This document shows, piece by piece, positions 42,806 through 52,421 of a DNA stretch of 64,000 bases (position 1 is the stretch's first letter; each line of letters starts with the position of its first letter). Location of the stretch: contig CAVONI010000011.1 in NCBI GenBank assembly GCA_963697285.1, positions 558,001 to 622,000 of the forward strand, in the 5' to 3' direction. The notes under the pieces were generated by a model that was given only the letters and a program-made list of their open reading frames with translations, did no database searches and was not told the origin of the DNA. The translations under genes were made by a program, and so were the position numbers. The DNA comes from JAEUQQ01 sp963697285 (GTDB lineage: Bacteria > Acidobacteriota > Vicinamibacteria > Vicinamibacterales > JAFNAJ01).

Positions 42806-44834
42806 TCAGTACGCCAGCAACGCTCGCAGCGCCGGCAGCAGGCGCCTCTTCGGCAGGAAGATCTCCTCGAGTGCGCGGCTGAATGGCACGGGCATGTCGA
42901 GGCCCGCGACGCGCGTGACGGGCGCGTCGAGCCACTCGAAGACCTCCTGCCCGATCACGGCCGCCACCTCGGCGCCGAACCCGCTGGTCATCGGCGCTTC
43001 GTGCAGGACCAGCGCGCGCGACGTGCGGCGCACAGACGACAGCACGAGGTCGCGATCCCAGGGCACCAGCGATCGCAGGTCGATGACCTCGATCTCGAAT
43101 CCCTTCGTGCGCCAGCACCGCGGCGGCGTCGAGCGCCGAGACGACATCCATCCCGTACGTCACGATCGTCGCATCGCGGCCCGCACGCGCGACGTGCGCG
43201 CGGCCAATCGGCACGGTGTAGTAGCCCTCGGGCACGGGGCCCTTCGCGGATCGATAGAGCGCCTTGTGCTCGAGATACAGCACGGGATTGCCATCGACGA
43301 ACGCCGACAACAGCAGGCCCTTGGCGTCGTACGGCGTGGATGGCGCCACGACCTTGAGGCCGGCGACGTGCGTGAACCAGGCCTCGACGTTCTGCGAGTG
43401 GTAGGGCCCGGCCCCTGTCCCGCCGCCAGACGGCACGCGGATCACCACGGGCACGGGTCCGCCCCACCGGTAATGGGTCTTGGCGAGGTTGTTGACGATC
43501 TGGTTGAAGCCGCACGAGATGAAGTCGCCGAACTGCATCTCGACCATCGGGACGAACCCGTCGAGCGCAAGGCCCATGGCCGCGCCCAGCGCGCCCGACT
43601 CGATGATCGGCGTATTCCGGACACGTGCCTTGCCGAACTCCTCGACGAACCCGACGGTGGCCTTGAACGCCCCGCCGTACTCGGCGATGTCCTGCCCGAG
43701 CAGGATCGTCGTCGAGTCACGCCGCATCTGCTCGCGCATCGCGTCGGTGATGGCATCGAGGTAGCGCATCTCGCGTGCGCCCTCGATCAGGTGACGCGGA
43801 TCCTCGGTCACGGGACGCAGCGGCGCGTTGAACACGTCGCCAAGCTCGTGCTCCATCGTCGAGGTCGGCTCCGGCATCGACAACGCATCGTCGACGAGGT
43901 CGTCGATCTCGTGCTTGAGTTCCTTCTTGAGCGCCTCGCGCGCCACGGCCGACATGACGCCGCGCGCGTCGAGTTCGGCCTCGAACCTGAGGATCGGATC
44001 CTTCGCCGCCCACTCCTCCATCAGTGCCTTGGGGACGTACGCCGTGCCCGACGCTTCCTCGTGCCCCCGCATCCTGAAGGTCTTGAACTCGATCAGCGTC
44101 GGCCCCTCGCCCTTCCGCCCGCGCGCCGCGGCCTCACGGGTCGCGCGCACGACGGCCAGGATGTCGTTCCCGTCACAGATCACGCCCGGCATGCCGTAGC
44201 CGACGGCACGGTCGGCAAGGTCGCGACACGCGTACTGCTCGCTGGCAGGCGTCGAGAGGCCGTACTGGTTGTTCTCGATGACGAAGATCACCGGCAGCTT
44301 CCAGACGGCGGCAAGGTTCAGCGCCTCGTGGAAGTCGCCTTCGCTGGTCGCGCCGTCGCCGGTGAACGACGCCACGACGCCATCGCTGCCCCGCAGTTGC
44401 TCCGCGAGGGCGAGGCCATCCGCCACGGGCAGCATCGCGCCGAGGTGCGAGATCATGCCGACGATGTGGTGCTCGAGGACGCCGAAGTGGAAGGTGCGCT
44501 CGCGTCCCTTGGTGACGCCGCCCTCGCGTCCCAGCAACTGCCGGAACAACCGCGGCAGCGGCAGCCCGCGACTGGTGAACACGCCGAGGTTGCGGTGCAT
44601 CGGCAGGATGAAGTCGTCATCCCGCAACGCGTGCGTCACGCCAACGGCGATGGCTTCCTGGCCGATGCCGGAGAACCACTTCGACAGGCGTCCCTGGCGC
44701 AGAAGGCGCAGCATCTTCTCTTCGATGAGGCGCGGCACCACGAGCGCGCGGTAGAGCGCGGCGAGTTCATCGTTCGAGAAGTCGGTCGAGGCCACGGAGG
44801 GCGCGGAGGTAGCGCGGGTCGTCATCGTCTGCAT
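42806..44834 (-). CDS. 2-oxoacid dehydrogenase E1, fused alpha-beta subunits (one frameshift)
   Basis: About 675 residues. The alpha half has the E1 start LRQGRLSKWFSGIGQEAIAV, the thiamine-diphosphate site GDGATSEGDFHEALNLAAVW and VIENNQYGLSTPA. The beta half starts YLDAITDAMREQMRRDSTTI and has LLGQDIAEYGGAFKATVGF and GGTGAGPYHSQNVEAWFTHV. The fusion is typical of branched-chain or acetoin/pyruvate-type E1 in Bacteroidetes and Acidobacteria. A GGG near 43103 has one base too many; FEIEVIDLRSLVPWDRDLVL to the C-terminus follows in the next frame. ATG 44834 was chosen; TTG 44843 or ATG 44825 are possible. E2 and E3 are not in the window. Confidence 0.92.
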
Positions 44835-44886
44835 TCTACGCAATCGGGATCGGGGCCACCATGTGGCAGGGAGGCGTCGTGTTCAC

Positions 44887-44996
44887 GGGCCGCGCTGGGG
44901 CGCGGCCCCTACACCTTGCTTGTTCACGGGCCGCTCTGGGGAGCGGCCCCTACACCTGTTTGTTCACGGGCCTCCATCGTCGATATGGCCCCTTAC
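44887..44996 (-). repeat. GC-hairpin family, tandem triplet (two clear units, one degenerate)
   Basis: Units at 44887-44912 and 44928-44953 read GGGCCGCGC/GCGCGGCCC and GGGCCGCTC/GAGCGGCCC stems around a TGGG loop (plus strand), each followed by CCTACACC. Starts are 41 nt apart, joined by TTGTTCAC-type spacers. A third, diverged copy (about 44968-44996) keeps the GGGCC/GGCCCC ends. Its CCCCTTA contains the TAA stop of the SGNH gene. Confidence 0.85.
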
Positions 44997-46006
44997 CGTG
45001 CCGCGTTCATCGGCCGCAGCAGGCCACGTTCGCGCAACAGGGGTTCGAGTTCCGCGAAGAACGCATCAGTGAACTGCGCGGCGCTCTCGCGCGTCAGGTG
45101 TGAACCGTCAACGGTGGCAAGCCCGGGCACGCGCGGCGCGACGAGGGGAACGCCGAGGTGCTCGGCCATGGCGATGGCACGCGCGCGCGAAGCCTTGGGC
45201 GTCGGCACGAAGGTCAGCACCAGGTGCGCGCCCCTCGCCTCGATCATGCGCTTGAACTCGCTCGCGGCCGCCCACTCCTCGTCGAGCACGTCGGGCATCT
45301 CGCCGTCGCTCTCGCTGTCGAAGGGGCCCGCGCGGCCCTCGAACTGGTTCGCCACCCACCACGAACCGTCGAGCCGAGACCGGAACGTGATGAACTCGTG
45401 CTGCCCCCCGGCCAGGTCGGGCACATGCGGCACGATGCGGTGCACCATCCGACGCGCCGCGTGCGACACCTGCGTCTCGTGGAACCGTTTCCACGCGTCG
45501 AACCGCGATTCGTCGCGGACGCGGTCGGCCCACGCGCTCTGGTCAGAGATGAAGAAGCGATCGGCGTTGACGATGACCAGCGCCGGGCGCAGGTCGAACC
45601 GCTCGATGATGGCCTCGGGGAACTCGTTGCTCTCGTTGTGGCCGAACCCGAGCGCGAAGTACGAGAGCCCGTGCTTCGGGAAGAAGCTGCGCAGGACGGG
45701 ACGATCGAACGCAAACATCATGCGTGAGTTCCCGAGCAGCAGCACGTCGGCGGTGGTGAGGCGCTCGTGCGACGTCGCATCCACGGCGTGGTACAGCGCG
45801 TGGTGATCGACGTGCCCGCCGCGATCGTGCGCGACGTAGTACGAGGTATCGGCGGCAGGGGTCGGCGTGTCGGCGATCTCCATGCGGAACCGCGCCAGCG
45901 ACGTGCGGGTCCACGCCGCGTGCACCGCCGCCGTGGTGACGACAAGCGTCACGGCGGAGAGCGCGAGGGCGATGAGGTGCGTGCGGGTGCGGCGGGTGAT
46001 GGCCAT
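44993..46006 (-). CDS. SGNH-like membrane-anchored protein partnered with MBOAT acyltransferase (AlgJ/DHHW-like)
   Basis: About 337 residues. One N-terminal membrane helix (about residues 10-30), then a periplasmic SGNH-like domain: block I reads TADVLLLGNSRMMFAFDR, and the C-terminal catalytic-type Asp/His block is TVDGSHLTRESAAQFTDAFF. The gene follows the MBOAT gene by 2 nt, the standard arrangement in which MBOAT moves an acetyl group across the membrane and the SGNH protein places it on a polysaccharide. The stop codon lies in a degenerate hairpin unit. Confidence 0.82.
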   Translation of the reverse strand: MAITRRTRTHLIALALSAVTLVVTTAAVHAAWTRTSLARFRMEIADTPTPAADTSYYVAHDRGGHVDHHALYHAVDATSHERLTTADVLLLGNSRMMFAFDRPVLRSFFPKHGLSYFALGFGHNESNEFPEAIIERFDLRPALVIVNADRFFISDQSAWADRVRDESRFDAWKRFHETQVSHAARRMVHRIVPHVPDLAGGQHEFITFRSRLDGSWWVANQFEGRAGPFDSESDGEMPDVLDEEWAAASEFKRMIEARGAHLVLTFVPTPKASRARAIAMAEHLGVPLVAPRVPGLATVDGSHLTRESAAQFTDAFFAELEPLLRERGLLRPMNAAR

Positions 46007-46008
46007 GG

Positions 46009-47442
46009 TCAGAATTGGAAGTAGATGAAGTCGCCGGTGCCGCCGTAGCCCATCGCGATTCCCAGCACCAGCAACGCCGCGACGACACCCTTCGCACGGG
46101 GCCCGAGCGGCGACACCCACGCCTGCTCCTCGGCATGGTGCCAGGCATGGTGCACGACCACGGGTGCGAGGAACAGCAAGGCCCACAGCAACCGGGGCTG
46201 CACACCGTGCAGGTCGAACTGGACGACGTTGGCGAGGAACTGCCAGGCACCCGACATGTGCGCGCTCCTGAAGACGACCCAGGTCACGAGCACGACCGCC
46301 TGCACCACGAGGAACCATCCCGCGCGCACGATCCACGCGCGGCGCTCGACTGATCGGTGCAGCCCCAGCAGGCGCTCGACGGCCAGTCCAGCGCCATGCA
46401 GCGCGCCCCAGACGATGTAGGTGACCGCCGCGCCGTGCCAGAGCCCGCCCAGCAGCATCACCAGCATCAGGTTGATGTAGGTGCGCGTCTTCGAGATGCG
46501 ATTGCCGCCGAGCGGCACGTAGAGGTAGTCGCGCAGCCAGCTCGAGAGCGTGATGTGCCAGCGCTCCCAGAAGTTCTTGAACGACGTCGCGATGTACGGC
46601 GCGTTGAAGTTCATCGGCAGCCGGTAGCCCAGCGTCAGCGCCAGGCCCCGCGCGATGCTCGAGTAGCCGGCGAAGTCGCAGAAGATCTGCCCGCTGAACA
46701 GCAGGGTCAGCACGATGACCGTCCCCGCGCTGGCCTCGTCGGAATACCCCGACGCCCAGTGGGCGTCCACGAATTTCCCGAGGTTGTCGGCGCACACCAT
46801 CTTGAGGAAGGCGCCGACCACCATCATGTACAGGCCTTCGGCGAGCACGGGGAGGTGCAGGCGGCGGACGCGCGGTATCTGCGGCAGGAACTCCGTCGCG
46901 CGGACGATCGGACCGGCGACAAGTTGCGGGAAGAAGCTGATGTACAGGATGAACGGCCCGAACCCGCGGAGCGGCGCGAGCACGCCGCGGTACACGTCGA
47001 TCGTGTAGCTCATCGATTGGAACGTGTAGAAGCTGATGCCCATCGGCAGCACGATGTCGAGGCGCGGCAGCGTCACATCGCGCCCGAACACGGCAATGGC
47101 GCCCTCCACCGTTTCGAGCCCGAAGTTCCCGTACTTGAAGAATCCAAGCAATCCCAGGTTGGTGGCCAACGACGCGAAGAGGATCAGGCGCCGTCGCCGG
47201 GCAATCGCGTCATTGCCGTTCGCAGGGCCCACCTCGCCGAGCGCCAGGGCCGCTACGTAGTCGACACCCGCGCTGAAGAACAGCAGCGTCAGGTACCACG
47301 GCACGTGCCACCCGTAGAACAGGAGGCTCGAGAGCGTGAGCAGCGCAACGAATGGGGTCTCGACCTTGCGGCGCCCGATGGTGACACGGGCAGCGAAGAC
47401 GACCAGGAACAGGGCGACGAACGCCCACGAAATGAAGTTCAC
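46009..47442 (-). CDS. MBOAT-family O-acyltransferase (AlgI-like)
   Basis: 477 residues, about 11-12 membrane helices. AlgI signatures: LGFFKYGNFGLET, PMGISFYTFQSMSYTIDVYR, the invariant His in MLLGGLWHGAAVTYIVWGAL and FKNFWERWHITLSSWLRDYL. It transfers an acyl, usually acetyl, group for export-side modification of an exopolysaccharide or cell-wall glycan, together with the SGNH partner downstream. It starts with GTG. No glycan-synthase gene is adjacent, so the acceptor is unknown. Confidence 0.93.
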   Translation of the reverse strand: MNFISWAFVALFLVVFAARVTIGRRKVETPFVALLTLSSLLFYGWHVPWYLTLLFFSAGVDYVAALALGEVGPANGNDAIARRRRLILFASLATNLGLLGFFKYGNFGLETVEGAIAVFGRDVTLPRLDIVLPMGISFYTFQSMSYTIDVYRGVLAPLRGFGPFILYISFFPQLVAGPIVRATEFLPQIPRVRRLHLPVLAEGLYMMVVGAFLKMVCADNLGKFVDAHWASGYSDEASAGTVIVLTLLFSGQIFCDFAGYSSIARGLALTLGYRLPMNFNAPYIATSFKNFWERWHITLSSWLRDYLYVPLGGNRISKTRTYINLMLVMLLGGLWHGAAVTYIVWGALHGAGLAVERLLGLHRSVERRAWIVRAGWFLVVQAVVLVTWVVFRSAHMSGAWQFLANVVQFDLHGVQPRLLWALLFLAPVVVHHAWHHAEEQAWVSPLGPRAKGVVAALLVLGIAMGYGGTGDFIYFQF

Positions 47443-47469
47443 TACACGCTATGCTACCGCAGGCTGCCC

Positions 47470-48555
47470 GTGACCGATCTGTCCCTGTCTGATACACCGC
47501 TGCCGGCGGAGCCGCCCGTCGAGGATGAGACGGCGCCGGCCCGCGTCGCGCCGTGGCGGCTCGTCCATGCGTGGTTCCTGCGGCACCAGACCGTCCTCTG
47601 GTGGATGCACAGCGCCTGGGCGCTCGCCTTCGGGATCGGGGTGATGTGGCTCGGCGCGCGTGACGTGCGATGGCTCCGCCTCACGTACGGGTACATCGCC
47701 TTCATCTGGCTCAGCAGCATGGCCCTGCCCTGGGTGGCGCGGCTCGAGTGGCTGCCGCGACCGGCCCACGCCTGGCTCCAGCTGGCGGTCAACTACTTCA
47801 ACAAGAACTTCTACCAGCAACTGCTCTTCTTCGTGCTGCCCCTGTACTGGGCGAGCACGACCCTGCCGTCGCGCAACGCGTGGTTCATGGTGCTGGTGGC
47901 CCTCTCGGCCGTGCTCTCGACCTTCGATGTCGTCTACGACCGCCACCTGTCGGTGCGCCGCACCCTGACCGCGACCTTCTTCGCGTTCAACCTGTTCGCC
48001 ACCGTCAACGTCATCCTGCCGGTGCTCTGGGGTGTCGATACCGTCCTGGCCATGCGCTCGAGCGTCGCGCTGGCGGCGGTCGGCTTCATGACCATCCGGT
48101 CGGGGCTGGCGGGCCTCTCGCCGCTCCGCCAATGGCGCGTGGCGCTCGTCGGTGGCCTCGTGCTCCTGCTGATGACCGAGTACGGCCGCCCGCTGATTCC
48201 ACCGGCGCCGCTCGCGCTCGGCCCGACGGTATTCGGACGGGCCATCGCCACAGGGTCGCTTCGCATCGCGTCGCCCCTCGACGCGTGGACCGCGTCAGAC
48301 GGAGGGCGACTGGCAGTGGTCAGCGCGATCAGGGCTCCGGTCGGGCTCCACGATCGGGTCCGCCTCGTGTGGAGCGTGGAGGGCAAGGAGTTCCAGCGTT
48401 CACGCGGCATCGATGTCGTCGGCGGACGCGCCGCCGGCTACCGCGTGTGGTCGGTCGTGGCGGTGCCGGCCACGCGCGCCGGCCAGCGGATCGTCCTGAA
48501 CCTCGAAACCGAGGGTGGCCAGTTGATTGGCCGCACCTCGCTCCCCGTGCGATGA
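47470..48555 (+). CDS. DUF5924/DUF2914 membrane protein
   Basis: About 361 residues. An N-terminal cytosolic stretch, then seven or so membrane helices (from LVHAWFLRHQTVLWWMHSAW to about residue 240) that match DUF5924. A C-terminal soluble DUF2914-like domain follows, with VGLHDRVRLVWSVEGKEF, SRGIDVVGGRAAGYRVWS and RAGQRIVLNLETEGGQLIG. The function is unknown. It starts with GTG, 27 nt from the divergent MBOAT start, and precedes truA by 21 nt, possibly in one transcript. Confidence 0.8.
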   Translation: MTDLSLSDTPLPAEPPVEDETAPARVAPWRLVHAWFLRHQTVLWWMHSAWALAFGIGVMWLGARDVRWLRLTYGYIAFIWLSSMALPWVARLEWLPRPAHAWLQLAVNYFNKNFYQQLLFFVLPLYWASTTLPSRNAWFMVLVALSAVLSTFDVVYDRHLSVRRTLTATFFAFNLFATVNVILPVLWGVDTVLAMRSSVALAAVGFMTIRSGLAGLSPLRQWRVALVGGLVLLLMTEYGRPLIPPAPLALGPTVFGRAIATGSLRIASPLDAWTASDGGRLAVVSAIRAPVGLHDRVRLVWSVEGKEFQRSRGIDVVGGRAAGYRVWSVVAVPATRAGQRIVLNLETEGGQLIGRTSLPVR

Positions 48556-48576
48556 ACCCGGACTGCGGATCCTGAC

Positions 48577-49356
48577 ATGCCACGCTACAAGTTGACCATC
48601 GAGTACGCCGGCACGCGCTACAGCGGGTGGCAGGTCCAGAAGAATGCCCGCACCGTTCAAGGCGCACTCTACGATGCGGTGCATGCGGCCACGGGCCGTG
48701 AGGCCCACGAGATCTACGGCGCGGGCCGCACCGACGCGGGCGTGCACGCTCTTGCGCAGGTTGCGCACCTCGACCTGGGGTCCGCGGTCGATCCGCGCAC
48801 GTTGATGCGCGGCCTCAACGACGCCCTCCCTTCCGACATCGTCGTCACGGCCTGCGCGCGCACCACGCCGCGGTTCCACGCGCGCCACACGGCCGTGGCC
48901 CGCTGGTATCTCTACCAGGTCGCGCGCCGCAAGACCGCGTTCGCCAAGCCCTTCGTGTGGTGGGTGAAGGACGACATCGATGCCGAGCGCATGCGGCGGG
49001 CCGCGGAGCGCATGGCGGGCCGGCACGACTTCCGCTCGTTCGCGCACCGCAGCGACGAGGAGGGCTCGACCCTGGTCGAGATTGAAGCCGTCCAGGTGGA
49101 AACGGTCGACGATCTCGTGCTCGTCAGGGTGGCCGGTTCCCACTTCCTGTGGCGGATGGTGCGCCGGCTGGTCGGCGTCCTGGTGGCGGTGGGAACCGGC
49201 GAGCTCCCGCCATCGGTGGTCGATGAACTGCTGCGCGAGGACTCGTCGCTGCCCGCGACGCTGACGGCGCCGGCCTCGGGCCTGTTCCTCGAGCGGGTGC
49301 TGTATCCGGCCGACGTGCCCGACAATGCGCTGCGCCCCATCGTCCGCCTCGGATGA
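48577..49356 (+). CDS. truA: tRNA pseudouridine synthase A
   Basis: Isomerises U38-U40 in the anticodon arm. 259 residues starting PRYKLTIEYAGTRYSGWQVQ, with the catalytic Asp in GAGRTDAGVHALAQVAHLD, and the conserved HARHTAVARWYLYQVARRK and GSHFLWRMVRRLVGVLVAVG. Full-length and in one frame. Confidence 0.97.
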   Translation: MPRYKLTIEYAGTRYSGWQVQKNARTVQGALYDAVHAATGREAHEIYGAGRTDAGVHALAQVAHLDLGSAVDPRTLMRGLNDALPSDIVVTACARTTPRFHARHTAVARWYLYQVARRKTAFAKPFVWWVKDDIDAERMRRAAERMAGRHDFRSFAHRSDEEGSTLVEIEAVQVETVDDLVLVRVAGSHFLWRMVRRLVGVLVAVGTGELPPSVVDELLREDSSLPATLTAPASGLFLERVLYPADVPDNALRPIVRLG

Positions 49357-49402
49357 GCCAGATCGCGCAACGACAAATGGTCCTGATATCATTCGCCGCG
49401 GC

Positions 49403-50626
49403 ATGACTCAACCGTTTGCAGGCCTCACCGTTCTCTGTCTCGCCAGCTATTTCAAGGGCAACGACTTCCTCCGCCAGTGCAAGGCCGAAGGGTGTCACGT
49501 CGTGCTGCTGGTCAAGGAGAAGCTCAAGGACGAGACGTGGGCCTTCGAGGCCGTTGACGACTTCATCACCGTCGCCAACAACGCCACCCCCGAGATGTTC
49601 GTGGACGCAGCCACAGAGCTGGCCCGCAAGCGCCGGATCGATCGCGTCATTGCCCTCGAAGAGTACGACGTGATGAACGGCGCGCTCATCCGCGAGCACC
49701 TGCGCGTGCCCGGCATGGGCTCGACCACGGCCCGGTTGTTCCGCGACAAGCTGGCCATGAGGGTGAAGGCGCACGACGCGGGCGTGCGGGTCCCCGACTT
49801 CGTGCACGTGCTCAACGACGGTGACGTCCGGGAGTACATGCAGATCGTGCCCCCGCCCTGGGTGCTCAAGCCGCGCCTCGACGTCTCGGCGATCGGTATC
49901 CAGAAGCTGCCCTCCGAGGAACTCGTCTGGAGCGCCATCCAGGCGCTCGATGCCCGGCCCGTCCTGCACGAGCGCTCGTCGTACTACCTGCTCGAGCGGT
50001 TCGTGACCGGCGACGTGTTCCACGTCGACTCGCTCGTCCAGGACGGCGACGTCGTGTTTGCCGGCGTCAACAAGTACTGGCGCCCGCCGATGGAGGTCGC
50101 GCACCAGGGCGGCGTCTTCGTGACCTGCACGGTGCAGCGCGGGTCGGATGAAGAGCGCGCGCTGCTGGCCATGAACCGCGCCCTGCTCAAGGCGATGAAC
50201 TTCGTCAGGGGCGCGACCCACGCCGAGTTCATCCGCGGCGCGGCCGACGGCCAGTTCTACTTCCTCGAGGTGGCCGCGCGCGTGGGGGGTGCCTACATCG
50301 CCGAGACGCTCGACGCCGCCACCGGCATCAACGTCTGGCGCGAATGGGCCAACATCGAGCTCGCGCGCGACCTCCGACGGTACGAACTCCCCCCGGCGCG
50401 TGCGGAGTATGGTGGCGTGGCGCTGGCCCTGGCCCGGCAGGAGTGGCCTGACACGTCGAATTACACCGATCCCGAGATCATCCACCGGGTGACGAAACGC
50501 CATCACGTCGGGCTCATCATCCGTTCGCCTGACTACGACCGTGTCAGCGCGCTGCTGTCCCAGTATGTCGACCGCTTCAACGCCGAGTTCCTGGCGGTCC
50601 TGCCGCCGCTCGACAAGGCCGACTGA
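49403..50626 (+). CDS. ATP-grasp carboxylate-amine ligase-like protein
   Basis: 407 residues. It shows an N-terminal Rossmann-like region (LTVLCLASYFKGNDFLRQC), the ATP-grasp central part (TTARLFRDKLAMRVKAHDAG, PPPWVLKPRLDVSAIGIQKL with the ATP-binding Lys, LLERFVTGDVFHVDSLVQDG) and the metal-binding Glu/Asn-type end FYFLEVAARVGGAYIAET. Enzymes of this plan join a carboxylate to an amine via an acyl-phosphate; the substrate cannot be told. Its last 94 nt overlap the convergent CDP-alcohol phosphatidyltransferase frame. Confidence 0.87.
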   Translation: MTQPFAGLTVLCLASYFKGNDFLRQCKAEGCHVVLLVKEKLKDETWAFEAVDDFITVANNATPEMFVDAATELARKRRIDRVIALEEYDVMNGALIREHLRVPGMGSTTARLFRDKLAMRVKAHDAGVRVPDFVHVLNDGDVREYMQIVPPPWVLKPRLDVSAIGIQKLPSEELVWSAIQALDARPVLHERSSYYLLERFVTGDVFHVDSLVQDGDVVFAGVNKYWRPPMEVAHQGGVFVTCTVQRGSDEERALLAMNRALLKAMNFVRGATHAEFIRGAADGQFYFLEVAARVGGAYIAETLDAATGINVWREWANIELARDLRRYELPPARAEYGGVALALARQEWPDTSNYTDPEIIHRVTKRHHVGLIIRSPDYDRVSALLSQYVDRFNAEFLAVLPPLDKAD

Positions 50627-51312
50627 GGCGGCCGGCTGGATTCCGGCGCAGCCTTCGCTCGCACTCGTGGTTCGAGCCGGTACAGGACTGCCGCGTGCGC
50701 GACCACGCTCCTGGTCCAGGTGACCGCCAGGCCGATGGTGGCGATCCACGCCCCGAGTTCGAAGGCACCGTTCACCTGGTGTCCCCGCAGCGCCGCCACC
50801 CATGTGACCGTGTTGGCGAGGATGAGGCCGATGCGCAATTCGGTCGGGCCCAGGCGGAACCACGCCATCCGGAATTCCCCGAGCGCGTGCGTCGCGAGGG
50901 CCACCTCCTGGCACACGGCGACGTAGACCGAGAAGAGCGCCAGCCCGGCCAGCGGTGAGAGCAGGCCGCCCAGGGCCATTCCAGCGATCAACAAGCCCGT
51001 GCCGAACGTGTCGAGTGCGTGGTCGAGATAGAACCCGTAGCGAGGCCGTTCTTCGTGCCGGAGGCGGGCGGTCGTGCCGTCGAGGCTGTCACCGAACCAG
51101 TTCGCGATGAGGCCAGCCGTCGCCAGCCACAGGCCGTGCGCGGCCAGTGGCGCCACCGCGTATCCCGCGGCCGCGAGGCTCATGCCGGCGACGCCAATGC
51201 CGGTGAGGTGATCCGAGTGCATCCACGACGGCAATCGACGGGCGATGGCGTGGAGGGCGCGGCGTTCGACGTGTGCGGTGAGCCCGTCGTTCAGACGAAC
51301 GTGATCGGCCAT
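50533..51312 (-). CDS. CDP-alcohol phosphatidyltransferase family protein
   Basis: About 259 residues, with around six membrane helices. The CDP-alcohol motif DGx2ARx8Gx3Dx3D is exact: GDSLDGTTARLRHEERPRYG followed by FYLDHALDTFG. It forms a phosphodiester between a CDP-linked alcohol and an acceptor in phospholipid or related synthesis. The C-terminal 35 residues (Ser/Arg-rich) overlap the convergent ATP-grasp gene and look unlike a conserved domain, so the natural stop may be earlier and lost to an indel. ATG 51312 starts the conserved region. Confidence 0.85.
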   Translation of the reverse strand: MADHVRLNDGLTAHVERRALHAIARRLPSWMHSDHLTGIGVAGMSLAAAGYAVAPLAAHGLWLATAGLIANWFGDSLDGTTARLRHEERPRYGFYLDHALDTFGTGLLIAGMALGGLLSPLAGLALFSVYVAVCQEVALATHALGEFRMAWFRLGPTELRIGLILANTVTWVAALRGHQVNGAFELGAWIATIGLAVTWTRSVVAHAAVLYRLEPRVRAKAAPESSRPPQSALSSGGRTARNSALKRSTYWDSSALTRS

Positions 51313-51415
51313 GCGACGCTCCGGGACGGCGTCACGGAGTGGATGACCGAGCCCTGCGCTCGACACCCTCTGTGCGCCTCCCGCTGGCCTATGTGCCGAC
51401 GCGCGTGAAAGCGGC

Positions 51416-52306
51416 TCAGAGCGGCGCGACGAGGACCGTCTGCGGACAGGTGGGCTGTGGCTCCGCCAGCGTTGACGAACGGATGGCCGCCAGGAACGCC
51501 TCGGCGATGAACGTGTAGCCGCGATCGTTGGGATGGAATCCGTCAGACGAGTAGTTGGCCGCTTCGTACGAACGCGGGTCACACAGCAGGTCGACGATCG
51601 AGACGCCCTGCGTCGTCAGGATGTTGATGGCGTCACGCGACAGTCCGACCGAGATGCGCTGGAGCACCTGCCGGCGCGACAGCGAGTAGCCCTGCGTGAA
51701 CGGAAGGCCGGCGAAGTTCGGCAGGTTGGCGACGATGATGCGAGCGGTTGGCGAGCGCTGCTTGATCCCGCGCACCAGCGTGTCCATGCTGCCGCGGAAC
51801 TGCGTCACCTGGCCATCGATGTAGACCCGCACATCCGTGCCCCCGGCTGCCCCACCCTCGACGGCCGTCCCGATCGCATTCGTGTCGTTGCCGCCGGCGA
51901 AGACCGTGACGAGGGTGGTGCTGCGCGGAACGAAGGGCATTTCGCCCTGCAGGAAGTTCGCCGGGATGTTGCGGCCGTAGCGGTTGCCGAGTTCCTGCAC
52001 CTCGGGGCTGAGCACCGAGGCCGGGATGCCGAGATTGGTCGTCGTGACCGTCCGGGTTTCGGCGAGCCGCCGCGCAATGAGCGGCACGTAGCCGGTACCG
52101 TCGGGGCAGGCCGCAAACGGCAGGCACGGGACACTGGCTCCCACGCCCACAGCATCGCTGGCCCCGAGCGCCGTGTACGAGACGGCCTCGCTCGTCGTTG
52201 GCGACGGCTGCGTCGGCGTCTCGGTCTTCTTCGTACATCCCGCGAGGAGACCCACGGCAGCCAGCAGGGCCATGGCACACGTCTCCCGCGGTCCTCTCAG
52301 GAACAT
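51416..52306 (-). CDS. SGNH/GDSL-type hydrolase lipoprotein
   Basis: 296 residues. A lipobox in ALLAAVGLLAGCTKK at the N-terminus predicts lipidation at Cys24 or so. Catalytic blocks: SYTALGASDAVGVGA (block I Ser), VFAGGNDTNAIG (block III GGND) and SDGFHPNDRGYTFIAEAF (block V Asp-x-x-His). A periplasmic esterase or lipase-like enzyme; substrate unknown. An alternative start is the Met just before the hydrophobic stretch, at 52273. Confidence 0.88.
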   Translation of the reverse strand: MFLRGPRETCAMALLAAVGLLAGCTKKTETPTQPSPTTSEAVSYTALGASDAVGVGASVPCLPFAACPDGTGYVPLIARRLAETRTVTTTNLGIPASVLSPEVQELGNRYGRNIPANFLQGEMPFVPRSTTLVTVFAGGNDTNAIGTAVEGGAAGGTDVRVYIDGQVTQFRGSMDTLVRGIKQRSPTARIIVANLPNFAGLPFTQGYSLSRRQVLQRISVGLSRDAINILTTQGVSIVDLLCDPRSYEAANYSSDGFHPNDRGYTFIAEAFLAAIRSSTLAEPQPTCPQTVLVAPL

Positions 52307-52421
52307 GCCGTCAATGATACCGGGTTTGTCCCGTGAATAGCTCGACGGCAGGCCCGGGAACCAATGGGATAGACTCTCGGCGGCCAGACGGGACCTTGTC
52401 CCATCCCCGAGGACCCTCCGC

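Noticed and set aside
42894..45806. A plus-strand open frame of 970 codons across E1 and the SGNH gene
   Set aside because: Antisense to well-supported genes and runs through the hairpin repeats; no start signal or domain.
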